From the NCBI GenBank assembly GCA_905233165.1, contig CAJODL010000002.1:1-64000 (forward strand): a DNA stretch of 64,000 bases, given 5' to 3'. Position 1 is the first letter of the stretch. Each line of letters opens with the position of its first letter. Below, piece by piece: positions 1 to 8,252 of this stretch. The position numbers and the translations under genes were made by a program. The stretch is from an uncultured Prevotella sp. Its GTDB lineage: Bacteria; Bacteroidota; Bacteroidia; Bacteroidales; Bacteroidaceae. A model generated the notes under the pieces. It worked only from the letters and a program-made list of their open reading frames with translations, had not been told where the DNA came from and ran no database searches.

Positions 1-20
1 CTTCGATTTCAATTATATTG

Positions 21-58
21 CCGCATACGTACAATACTGCCGTATGCGGTTTTATTTT
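21..58 (+). terminator. Rho-independent terminator
   Basis: A perfect 9-bp stem (CCGCATACG at 21-29, CGTATGCGG at 41-49) with an 11-nt loop is followed by TTTTATTTT. It points along the plus strand, so it probably ends a gene lying left of the window. Confidence 0.75.
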
Positions 59-110
59 GCAGCATTAACAAGCCGTTTCTCTAACTCGTATGCCCGCTCT
101 AAATCCTTGG

Positions 111-133
111 CTCACGGGGTCTGTCCCCGTGAG
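111..133. repeat. Perfect GC-rich palindrome, REP-like
   Basis: CTCACGGGG (111-119) and CCCCGTGAG (125-133) are a perfect 9-bp inverted repeat around a 5-nt loop, TCTGT. No T tract follows on either strand, so it does not look like a terminator. The GGGGnnnnnCCCC core resembles REP-type extragenic palindromes. No second copy was seen in the window. Confidence 0.45.
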
Positions 134-181
134 TCATCTCTGATGAAGAAAAAAACATTTTACTCAATGCGCTATTTTCTT

Positions 182-234
182 TCTAAGGAACCAAGGAATC
201 AAGGAAACAATCCTGAATTCCCAGATTCCTTAGA
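182..234 (+). repeat. Inverted repeat with 8-bp tandem units ahead of the smalltalk gene
   Basis: TCTAAGGAA (182-190) and TTCCTTAGA (226-234) are perfect 9-bp arms. From 185 the left arm runs into three tandem 8-mers of the form AAGGAAnC. The structure ends 30 nt before the smalltalk start codon and could lie in its leader. Its function is unknown. Confidence 0.4.
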
Positions 235-264
235 CCAAAACAAAAACCAAAACCTAAAAAAGCT

Positions 265-360
265 ATGAAGAAAGAAACATGGAAGACGCTGGTGCAGATG
301 CTCATCAGCATACTCACCGCACTGGCCACTACACTCGGCGTGACGAGCTGTATGGCGTAA
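265..360 (+). CDS. Smalltalk family small protein (31 aa)
   Basis: A 31-residue ORF starts MKKETWKTLVQMLIS and ends GVTSCMA. The sequence closely matches the Bacteroidetes small family that NCBI calls 'smalltalk protein', which is typically about 30 residues with the pattern MKKxTWKxxLQxLIxILTAxxTxxGVxSC. It has a short basic N-terminus followed by a hydrophobic helix (about residues 9-24) and a terminal Cys motif, so membrane association is likely. In other genomes the family often sits beside HU-like and N-acetylmuramoyl-L-alanine amidase genes; here the left neighbour is outside the window. Its function is not known. It lies tail to tail with ppdK, beyond the ppdK terminator. Confidence 0.85.
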   Translation: MKKETWKTLVQMLISILTALATTLGVTSCMA

Positions 361-384
361 AGAGAAGAAAAGAAAATGAGTATT

Positions 385-421
385 GAAAAGAAAATCCCCG
401 CCAAGTGATGACTTGACGGGG
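385..421 (-). terminator. Terminator of ppdK
   Basis: Read on the minus strand, CCCCGTCAAGT, a 4-nt loop and ACTTGGCGGGG form an 11-bp stem with one mismatch, followed by ATTTTCTTTTC. It sits about 25 nt after the ppdK stop codon in the restored reading frame. Confidence 0.75.
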
Positions 422-445
422 GGTTGTTTATTGCGATTGAAGGGA

Positions 446-3137
446 TTACTCTTCCACAGCAGCCTGCGCGGCGGCAACATGATGCGTAGTTCATGCCTAT
501 CTTAGCGCAGAACTTAACAGATGATGGTTCACCTCCGTGCTCACCGCAGATACCTGTACGCAAACCTGGACGAACGGCACGACCCTTCTCAACTGCCATC
601 TTAATCAGCTGTCCAACACCGTTCTGGTCGAGAACCTGGAATGGGTCAACCTTCAGAATCTTCTTCTCAAGATATGCTGGCAAGAAGCTTGCGATGTCAT
701 CACGAGAGTAACCGAATGTCATCTGTGTCAAGTCGTTGGTACCGAATGAGAAGTACTCTGCCTCTGTAGCGATACGATCTGCTGTCAGGGCTGCACGTGG
801 AATCTCAATCATAGTACCGATTTCAAATGGAATTTCAATACCCTCCTCAGCGAAGACTTCCTGTGCAGTCTTCTGGATGATAGCCTTTTGCTGCTTCAGC
901 TCGTAAAGAATACCAATCAGAGGAACCATGATTTCAGGATGTGGGTCATAGCCTTCCTTCTTCAGCTGACAAGCAGCACCGAGGATAGCGCGTGTCTGCA
1001 TAGCAGTGATTTCTGGGAATGTGATACCGAGACGGCAACCACGGTGACCAAGCATTGGGTTGTTCTCAGCGAGGCTGTTGACACGCTTCTGTATCTCTTC
1101 TACTGATACGCCCATTTCCTTTGCCATAGTCTGCTGTCCAGCAAGATCGTGTGGAACGAACTCGTGAAGTGGTGGGTCAAGCAGACGGATATTTACGTGC
1201 AGACCATCCATAGCCTTCAGGATGCCATAGAAGTCAGCCTTCTGGTAAGGCAGCAGCTTAGCGAGAGCCTTCTCACGGCCAGCAGCATCGTTTGCCAGAA
1301 TCATCTCACGCATAGCAACAATCTTCTGATCCTCAAAGAACATGTGCTCTGTACGTGTCAGACCGATACCCTTAGCACCGAAAGCGCGAGCTACCTCAGC
1401 GTCCTTTGGTGTATCAGCATTGGTGCGAATCTCCATCTTGGTATATTTGTCGCAGAGGTCCATCAGAGCCTTGAAGTCACCACTCAGCTCAGCAGCCTTT
1501 GTAGCAATCTCGCCAGCATAAACCTGACCTGTAGTACCATTCAGAGAGATATAGTCACCCTCCTTATATGTAACACCCTCGATTTCTACAGTCTTACTCT
1601 TATAATCAACATTGATAGCACCAGCACCAGATACGCAGCACTTACCCATACCACGAGCAACAACGGCAGCGTGAGATGTCATACCGCCACGAGCTGTCAG
1701 GATACCTTCAGCGCTTGCCATACCAGCGAGGTCTTCTGGAGATGTCTCGATACGAACCATGATAACCTTATGGCCGTTAGCAGCCCACTCCTGTGCATCA
1801 TCAGCATGGAACACAATCTGACCGCAGGCAGCACCAGGAGATGCTGGCAGGCCCTGTGTGATAACCTTTGCCTTTGACAGAGCATCCTTATCAAATACTG
1901 GGTGGAGAAGTTCGTCGAGCTTCTGTGGCTCGCAACGCATAATAGCAGTCTTCTCATCAATGAGGCCTTCCTTAACGAGGTCCATAGCAATCTTCACCAT
2001 TGCAGTACCTGTACGCTTACCGTTACGTGTCTGGAGGAACCAAAGCTTACCCTCCTGAACGGTGAACTCCATATCCTGCATATCGTGGTAGTGCTTCTCC
2101 AGCTTGTCCTGAAGAGCATCCAGCTCCTTATACAACTCTGGCATAGCCTCTTCCATAGAAGGATACTTAGCTACGCGCTCCTCCTCAGAGATACCTGCAC
2201 GCTGTGCCCAACGCTGTGAACCAATCTTTGTAATCTGCTGTGGTGTGCGGATACCAGCAACAACGTCCTCACCCTGTGCATTGATAAGGTACTCACCATT
2301 GAAGAGGTTCTCACCGTTACCAGCGTCACGAGAGAAGCAAACACCTGTAGCAGATGTGTCGCCCATATTACCGAACACCATTGCCATAACAGAAACGGCT
2401 GTACCCCACTCGTCAGGAATTCCTTCCATCTTACGATACAGGATAGCACGCTCATTCATCCATGAACGGAACACAGCACAGATAGCACCCCACAACTGTG
2501 TGATTGGGTCCTCTGGGAAGTCAGAACCTGTCTGAGCCTTGATAGCACTCTTGAAGAGAGCAACAAGCTTCTTCAGAGACTCTACGCTCAGATCCTTATC
2601 GAGTGTTACACCCTGCTCTTTCTTAACCTCTTCGATAATCTTCTCGAATGGGTCGATATCCTCTTTGTTTACTGGCTTCATACCGAGAACGACGTCACCG
2701 TACATCTGTACGAAACGACGATATGAGTCATAAACGAAGTGAGGGTTATTTGTCTTCTTACACATTCCCTCTGCAACAACGTCGTTAAGACCGAGGTTGA
2801 GGATAGTATCCATCATACCAGGCATTGATGCACGAGCACCAGAACGTACGCTGACAAGCAGTGGGTTTGCAGGATCTCCGAATTTGCAGTTCATCAATGT
2901 CTCGACGTGCTTTACAGCAGCCATAACATCGTCATTGAGCAATTCTACGATTTTGTCCTGACCAACTTCATAATACTCATTACAAGTATCAGTAGTGATA
3001 GTAAAACCTGGAGGCACTGGCACACCGATGAGGTTCATCTCTGCCAAGTTTGCACCCTTACCACCAAGTGCTTCGCGCATCTGCGCATTACCCTCTGCCT
3101 GTCCGTTGCCGAAGGTATAAACTCTTTTTTGTGACAT
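446..3137 (-). CDS. ppdK: Pyruvate, phosphate dikinase, 3' end frameshifted
   Basis: PPDK interconverts pyruvate + ATP + Pi with PEP + AMP + PPi in the cytoplasm. The protein starts MSQKRVYTFGNG and has the N-terminal nucleotide-binding domain, the phosphohistidine swivelling domain (GGMTSHAAVVARGMGKCCV, about residues 450-470) and the PEP/pyruvate barrel with the catalytic cysteine motif GICGEHGGEP. After NYASC the family normally has SPFRVPIARL before the C-terminal AAAQAA. Here those residues are absent and the frame shifts near 477. The expected ending AAAQAAVEE plus TAA is intact in the next frame and stops at 446. A deletion of about 29 nt explains both facts. Read without correction, the ORF would run to 183, through its own terminator and antisense to the smalltalk gene. 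The lesion may be real or an assembly error. Confidence 0.9.
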
Positions 3138-3228
3138 AAATTTTGGTGTTGTTTAGATTAAACAATTATTAATTAACTATATTCTGTAGTATTGTATTGA
3201 TATTTGTGACGTTTTACCGCCATTGTTG

Positions 3229-3236
3229 CAAAGGTA
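3229..3236 (-). promoter_or_regulatory. ppdK promoter, -7 element
   Basis: TACCTTTG on the minus strand fits the Bacteroidetes -7 consensus TAnnTTTG. It lies about 90 nt before the ppdK start codon, leaving a leader of roughly 85 nt. No TTG at the usual 20-bp spacing was found. Confidence 0.6.
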
Positions 3237-3340
3237 GTAAAAATATCTCAAACAAGAACGTCTTCTGCATTGTTTACCAAAATTATTAAGTTTTTTTTGC
3301 ATTTTTTCCTCTTCATATTCTTCACTCCGTTTCTTTTTTG

Positions 3341-3348
3341 TATCTTTG
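3341..3348 (+). promoter_or_regulatory. mfd promoter, -7 element
   Basis: TATCTTTG matches TAnnTTTG. The mfd ATG follows only 10 nt after the element, which implies an extremely short leader. Confidence 0.6.
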
Positions 3349-3358
3349 CACGCTGAAA

Positions 3359-6300
3359 ATGTTACTGAGCGAACTATCGTCTCTTTATGCCAAGGGAACT
3401 TCGGGTAAGGCTTTGGCATCACTACTAAAGAAAAACAATGTACGCAAGGCGGCTATAAGCGGTCTTACGCAGAGTTCTATTGCCTTGCATTTTTCCAAGC
3501 AGCAGCACAACATTCTCTTTATCATGAGGGATGCCGACGAGGCTGGCTACCTCTACCAAGACCTGAGGAATATGAATGACGATAATGTCATATTCTTTCC
3601 CTCGTCATATAAGCGCGCAGTAAAGTTCGGACAACGTGACGCTTCTTCTTCCATATTGAGAACAGAAGTGCTCACCCGTTTATCGGAAGAGGCAAAAGTT
3701 CCGCTGAAGATTATAACCTACCCTGCTGCATTGTCAGAACTCGTTATCAGCCAGCAGGATCTCGACAGCCGCCACATCGCCCTTCGGAAGGGACAGGAGA
3801 TACCACCGACAGAACTGGAGAAACAGCTACAGGAACTGGGGTTTCAAATGCAGGATTATGTCTATGAGCCTGGTCAGTATGCTGTCAGAGGTAGCATCAT
3901 CGATATCTATTCCTACAGCAATGACGACCCTTTCCGCATAGATTTCTTTGACAACGAGATTGACACCCTTCGTACCTTCAATGTTGAGAGTCAACTATCT
4001 ATTGAGCCGTTGGACAAGATTGATATAGTACCCGAGATTTCCCGTTCCCAATCGCCAAAGATTCCCTTCCTCAACCTGCTCCCTGATGATACCATCATCG
4101 TCACTCACGATATGGGGTATGTGACAGATGCCATCGACTACATCTATAAAGACGGTTTCTCCAAGCAGGCTCTCTCCGACAGGCTTACAGCTGCCCCAGA
4201 AGCGGACAAAGCAGAGATTATGCGTGAGTTGACAGCAGAACTGAACCTTATCCGGGCAACGGAGTTTGAAAAGAATGTCAAGAAGTTCCGTTGGATAGAA
4301 TTATCTTCAAAGACAGAAGAGTCAGCAAATATTTCTTTTTCCTGTCAGCCACAACCGCTGTTTCACAAGAATTTCGAATTGTTGGCAGAAACCATAAACG
4401 AATATCAGGTAAAGGGATACAAGACCTACATTCTGTCCGACAGTGACAAGCAGCAGGAACGTCTTTCGGAGATTCTCAAAAACTCCATTGTCGCTGCCAC
4501 CCTTCCTACTCCCGTTAAGGGAACCATTCATGAGGGATATATCGATGACAGCATGAAGATGGTCCTCCTTACCGACCACCAGATATTCGAGCGCTTCCAC
4601 AAATACCAGCTTCAAGGCCAGAGTGCCAAGAGGGGTAAGATGGCTCTCACAATGAAGGAACTGCAGGAGATGGAGCCTGGCGACTTCATAGTGCATGTAG
4701 ATTTTGGTATCGGTAAGTTTGCAGGTCTTGTCAGAGTGCCTACTACAACAAGAAATGCCGACGGCACCGTTACACAGGGATATCAGGAAGTCATCCGCAT
4801 CATCTACCAGAAGAATGACAAGGTAGATGTCTCCATACATTCTTTATATAAGATTAGCAAATACCGACGTTCTGACACTGGTGAACCACCACGTCTGAGT
4901 GCCCTCGGCACAGGGGCTTGGGAACGCATCAAGGAACGTGCGAAGACACGAATAAAAGACATTGCCCGAGACCTCATTAAACTCTACGCAAAACGTCGTC
5001 ACGAGAAGGGTTTTGCTTTCTCTGCCGATACATATCTGCAGCACGAATTGGAGGGCTCTTTCCTTTACGAAGACACCCCCGACCAAATGAAGGCGACACA
5101 GGAGGTAAAGCAGGATATGGAGAAGGCTCGTCCTATGGACAGGCTTATCTGCGGCGATGTAGGATTTGGTAAGACGGAAGTGGCTATCCGAGCTTCCTTC
5201 AAAGCCGCCAACGACGGCAAGCAGGTAGCTGTGTTGGTGCCTACAACAGTGCTTGCCCTGCAGCACTTCAAGACATTCTCCAAGAGGTTGCAGAATATGC
5301 CTGTAAAGGTGGATTATCTCTCCAGAGCCCGCACATCAAAACAGACGAAGGAACTACTCGAAAAGCTCGAGAGTGGCGAGATTGACATCCTCATAGGAAC
5401 CCATCGCATGCTGACCAAGAATGTAAAATGGAAAGACCTCGGATTGCTCATCATTGACGAAGAGCAGAAATTTGGCGTTTCCACAAAAGAAAAACTGCGT
5501 CAGCTGAAGAGTAATGTCGATACTCTTACTATGTCTGCAACCCCTATTCCGCGAACCCTGCAGTTCTCACTGATGGGAGCCCGCGATATGAGTATTATGC
5601 GTACTCCCCCACCCAATCGTCAGCCTATCGATACTCAGGTGGCTACATTCTCTGCCGAATTGGTTGCTGATGCCATCAATTTCGAGATGTCCCGTGACGG
5701 ACAGGTCTATTTCGTCTGCAACCGCATCGCTACTCTCGACAAGATGCGTGAGATAATAGAACGTCATATCCCCGACTGCCGCATTGCTGTCGGACATGGA
5801 CAGATGAAGCCAGAGGAATTAGAGAAAATTATAGTGGGTTTCATAAACTACGAGTACGACGTTCTCCTCTCCACCACCATAGTAGAAAATGGTATCGACA
5901 TCCCGAACGCCAACACCATCATCATTAATGATGCCAACCACTTTGGCCTCAGCGACCTCCACCAGATGCGTGGCCGCGTGGGACGCAGCAACAGGAAGGC
6001 TTTCTGCTATCTCCTCGCTCCACCTTTGGCATATCTGCCGACAGAGAGCCGCAGACGCTTGGAGGCTCTTGAGACCTTTGCCGACCTTGGTAGCGGATTC
6101 TCGTTGGCAATGCAGGATTTGGACATTCGCGGAGCAGGTAATCTGCTGGGCGCAGAGCAATCGGGATTTATGGAAGATTTGGGATATGAGACATATCAGA
6201 AAATCCTTTCGCAGGCTGTCAACGAACTGAAGAATGACGAGTTCCAAGACCTCTATAAAGAGCAGCTTGAAGAAGGTGAAAATCTCTCTGGTGAGGACTT

Positions 6301-6757
6301 TGTTGATGACTGCACCATTGAGAGTGACCTGCAGATGTATTTCCCTGATTATTATGTTCCGGGAAGTAGCGAGAGAATGATATTATATAGAGAGTTGGAC
6401 AATATCGAAACCGATAGCGACCTTGAGGCATATCGCAAGCGTATGGAAGACCGTTTTGGTCCTATGCCGCCAGAAGGAGAAGAATTGTTGATGGTAGTAA
6501 TGTTAAGACGTTTAGGAAGAAGGCTTGGATGCGAAAAACTCATCCTCAAACAGCATCTCATGCAGATGCAGTTTGTCAGCAATGAGAGCAGTGTCTTCTA
6601 CCAGAGCCGTTTTTTTGACGCCATCCTGAACTATGTCGGCAGGCATCCGCAGCAATGCGACTTCAAGAAAGTGGGCAGCAACAACCGCCTCGTAATAAAA
6701 TGCATTCCAAACGTTACCGAAGCCGTTAAACTGCTCAAGAAGATAATGCCTCAATAG
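3359..6757 (+). CDS. mfd: Transcription-repair coupling factor Mfd
   Basis: Mfd removes RNA polymerase stalled at DNA lesions and recruits the UvrABC excision machinery. The 1132-residue protein has the usual order: a UvrB-like N-terminal module, the RNA-polymerase-interacting domain (MEPGDFIVHVDFGIGKFAG, around residue 445), the RecG-like translocase with Walker A GDVGFGKTE (about residue 598), the DEEQ box (LLIIDEEQKFGV), SATPIPRT and the Q-GR-GR motif (HQMRGRVGRS), then the C-terminal TRCF domain. The ATG at 3359 was chosen over an upstream TTG at 3338, because the TTG lies inside the promoter and the family begins near 'LLSELSSLYA'. It is divergent from ppdK. Confidence 0.97.
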   Translation: MLLSELSSLYAKGTSGKALASLLKKNNVRKAAISGLTQSSIALHFSKQQHNILFIMRDADEAGYLYQDLRNMNDDNVIFFPSSYKRAVKFGQRDASSSILRTEVLTRLSEEAKVPLKIITYPAALSELVISQQDLDSRHIALRKGQEIPPTELEKQLQELGFQMQDYVYEPGQYAVRGSIIDIYSYSNDDPFRIDFFDNEIDTLRTFNVESQLSIEPLDKIDIVPEISRSQSPKIPFLNLLPDDTIIVTHDMGYVTDAIDYIYKDGFSKQALSDRLTAAPEADKAEIMRELTAELNLIRATEFEKNVKKFRWIELSSKTEESANISFSCQPQPLFHKNFELLAETINEYQVKGYKTYILSDSDKQQERLSEILKNSIVAATLPTPVKGTIHEGYIDDSMKMVLLTDHQIFERFHKYQLQGQSAKRGKMALTMKELQEMEPGDFIVHVDFGIGKFAGLVRVPTTTRNADGTVTQGYQEVIRIIYQKNDKVDVSIHSLYKISKYRRSDTGEPPRLSALGTGAWERIKERAKTRIKDIARDLIKLYAKRRHEKGFAFSADTYLQHELEGSFLYEDTPDQMKATQEVKQDMEKARPMDRLICGDVGFGKTEVAIRASFKAANDGKQVAVLVPTTVLALQHFKTFSKRLQNMPVKVDYLSRARTSKQTKELLEKLESGEIDILIGTHRMLTKNVKWKDLGLLIIDEEQKFGVSTKEKLRQLKSNVDTLTMSATPIPRTLQFSLMGARDMSIMRTPPPNRQPIDTQVATFSAELVADAINFEMSRDGQVYFVCNRIATLDKMREIIERHIPDCRIAVGHGQMKPEELEKIIVGFINYEYDVLLSTTIVENGIDIPNANTIIINDANHFGLSDLHQMRGRVGRSNRKAFCYLLAPPLAYLPTESRRRLEALETFADLGSGFSLAMQDLDIRGAGNLLGAEQSGFMEDLGYETYQKILSQAVNELKNDEFQDLYKEQLEEGENLSGEDFVDDCTIESDLQMYFPDYYVPGSSERMILYRELDNIETDSDLEAYRKRMEDRFGPMPPEGEELLMVVMLRRLGRRLGCEKLILKQHLMQMQFVSNESSVFYQSRFFDAILNYVGRHPQQCDFKKVGSNNRLVIKCIPNVTEAVKLLKKIMPQ

Positions 6758-6842
6758 AGGTTAGAGGTCAGAGGTGAGAGGTTAGAGGTGAGAGGTGAAA
6801 GGTGACAGGTGAAAGGTGAGAGGTTAGAGGTCAGAGGTGAGA
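6757..6842. repeat. 7-bp tandem repeat (GGTnAGA type), 12 units
   Basis: About twelve degenerate 7-mers (GGTTAGA, GGTCAGA, GGTGAGA, GGTGAAA, GGTGACA) run without a break from the mfd stop codon into the end of rmuC. A 21-bp block at 6759-6779 recurs exactly at 6822-6842. The array supplies the last residues and the stop codon of rmuC on the minus strand. Confidence 0.8.
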
Positions 6843-8113
6843 AGTCCGTTTTCGTTTTGGTTTTCGTTTTGGTTTTCGTTTTTAAGACGGTATTTTCGTT
6901 TGGGATTCTCTTTTGCCCCGAATTTCACGAGTTTCTTTGCAGCCACCTCAATGCTTGGCCCAGAAGGTCCGCTGATATTCTTCATATCCTCAAAAGCCTT
7001 CGTCGTCTTATCAAGCATCTCGTCAACCTTTTGGAATCTCTCATAAAACATCTGCACACGATTTACCACCTCGTCAGCAGCTTTTATGATATTCTCCTGA
7101 TTTTCAATCTGCTTCACCTGTCTCCAAGTCATCTCCAACACTCTCAGCATCATATACAGATTCTGACTGCCGGCAATGATGACACCTTTATCGTATGCCT
7201 CTTTCCATAATCCCGGCTCGTTATAAAGGGCCAGCTGCAAAGCATTCTCTGAGAAAACATACATCATTACAAAGTCCAGTTTCCCCCTTCCCTCCTTGAT
7301 GTATGCACTATAGTTCTTTCGTGACAGTTCGTTGACATGATTTCTCATTGAGACGATGTGTCTCATGAGAGCATTCTGTCGCTCCTCCTCCGTCTGTGCA
7401 TTATGGTAGTCGCCAAAGGCCTTCAATGACATCTTTGAGTCGATGATGACATCACGCTTATCGGGGAAATGCAAGATCACGTCAGGCACCATTCTGTGTC
7501 CCTCCTCTTCGTCATACAGAGTATTTCCCGCAGCATCGCGCATAGTGGTCTGTTCTTCAAACTGCACCCCCTCTTCAAGTCCCATATCCTCCAGAAGCTG
7601 TTTCAGTCGCAACTCTCCGAAGTTACCTTGTGTCTTATTCTCTCCCGTCAGCGCCTGAGCCAGTTTGTCTGCCCTGTCACCAATTTCTTTACTCTGTTCT
7701 ATGGAGTGTTTTATGGTAGCATCCAGTCGCACCATCGTCTCCTTATTCTGCTGTCCGCTTTTTTCAACAGCATCCTTCATGTGTACTATATCCTCCTTCA
7801 GGGGATTGAGAATTGCTGCCAGCGACTCCTTATTCTTTTCTGTCAGCTGTTCGGAGCGTTCCTTCAGAATCTTCTCAGAAGCAGTATTCATCTGTTCCTT
7901 CACAATATTCATCTGCAGCTCCAACTGTTCCTTCTGCTGTTGTTTCAACGCCTCCAGCTGCGAAGCATGAAACGCCTTCTGCTCCTCACACTGCTTTTCT
8001 GTATTCAGCACACGTTCCTGCAGCACATCCCTCTGACCTTTCATCATTAGATATGCTATAACACCACCTATGCAGCAGCCTATCACTACACCTATTATAA
8101 TATATATAGCCAT
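6824..8113 (-). CDS. rmuC: DNA recombination protein RmuC
   Basis: RmuC-family proteins limit rearrangements at short inverted repeats and are predicted to be membrane-tethered nucleases. The 429-residue protein has an N-terminal transmembrane helix (about residues 3-22, IIIGVVIGCCIGGVIAYLMM), a long Gln/Glu/Lys-rich coiled coil (about 30-150), and the RmuC catalytic region including VPDVILHFPDKRDVIIDSKMS and FVMMYVFSENALQLAL. The C-terminus is odd: the last residues, NENQNENQNEN and then GLLTSDL, are encoded by a 12-bp tandem repeat (6848-6883) and by the adjoining 7-bp intergenic array, so the tail is probably an accidental extension. It is convergent with mfd. Confidence 0.93.
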   Translation of the reverse strand: MAIYIIIGVVIGCCIGGVIAYLMMKGQRDVLQERVLNTEKQCEEQKAFHASQLEALKQQQKEQLELQMNIVKEQMNTASEKILKERSEQLTEKNKESLAAILNPLKEDIVHMKDAVEKSGQQNKETMVRLDATIKHSIEQSKEIGDRADKLAQALTGENKTQGNFGELRLKQLLEDMGLEEGVQFEEQTTMRDAAGNTLYDEEEGHRMVPDVILHFPDKRDVIIDSKMSLKAFGDYHNAQTEEERQNALMRHIVSMRNHVNELSRKNYSAYIKEGRGKLDFVMMYVFSENALQLALYNEPGLWKEAYDKGVIIAGSQNLYMMLRVLEMTWRQVKQIENQENIIKAADEVVNRVQMFYERFQKVDEMLDKTTKAFEDMKNISGPSGPSIEVAAKKLVKFGAKENPKRKYRLKNENQNENQNENGLLTSDL

Positions 8114-8145
8114 GATTTATAACGCTTTCAAAAAATATTTCCGTT

Positions 8146-8176
8146 GCAAAAATAATAAAAATGTATCAAAAAACAA
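8146..8176 (-). promoter_or_regulatory. rmuC promoter
   Basis: On the minus strand, TTG (8174-8176), 20 bp, then TATTTTTG (8146-8153), a good Bacteroidetes promoter about 33 nt before the rmuC ATG. Confidence 0.65.
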
Positions 8177-8252
8177 TCATATCACAACAAAAAAATATTT
8201 TTGAAGTTATAAACAATTCTTTGAGCATACAGAAGTCTCTTTCTTCATTTCC

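Noticed and set aside
44..268. 74-codon plus-strand ORF
   Set aside because: It spans a terminator, two inverted repeats and the start of the smalltalk gene in another frame, with no recognisable motif.
183..445. C-terminal extension of PPDK (about 80 residues)
   Set aside because: It arises only from the frameshift near 477 and runs antisense through the terminator and the smalltalk gene; the family ending is present in the other frame.
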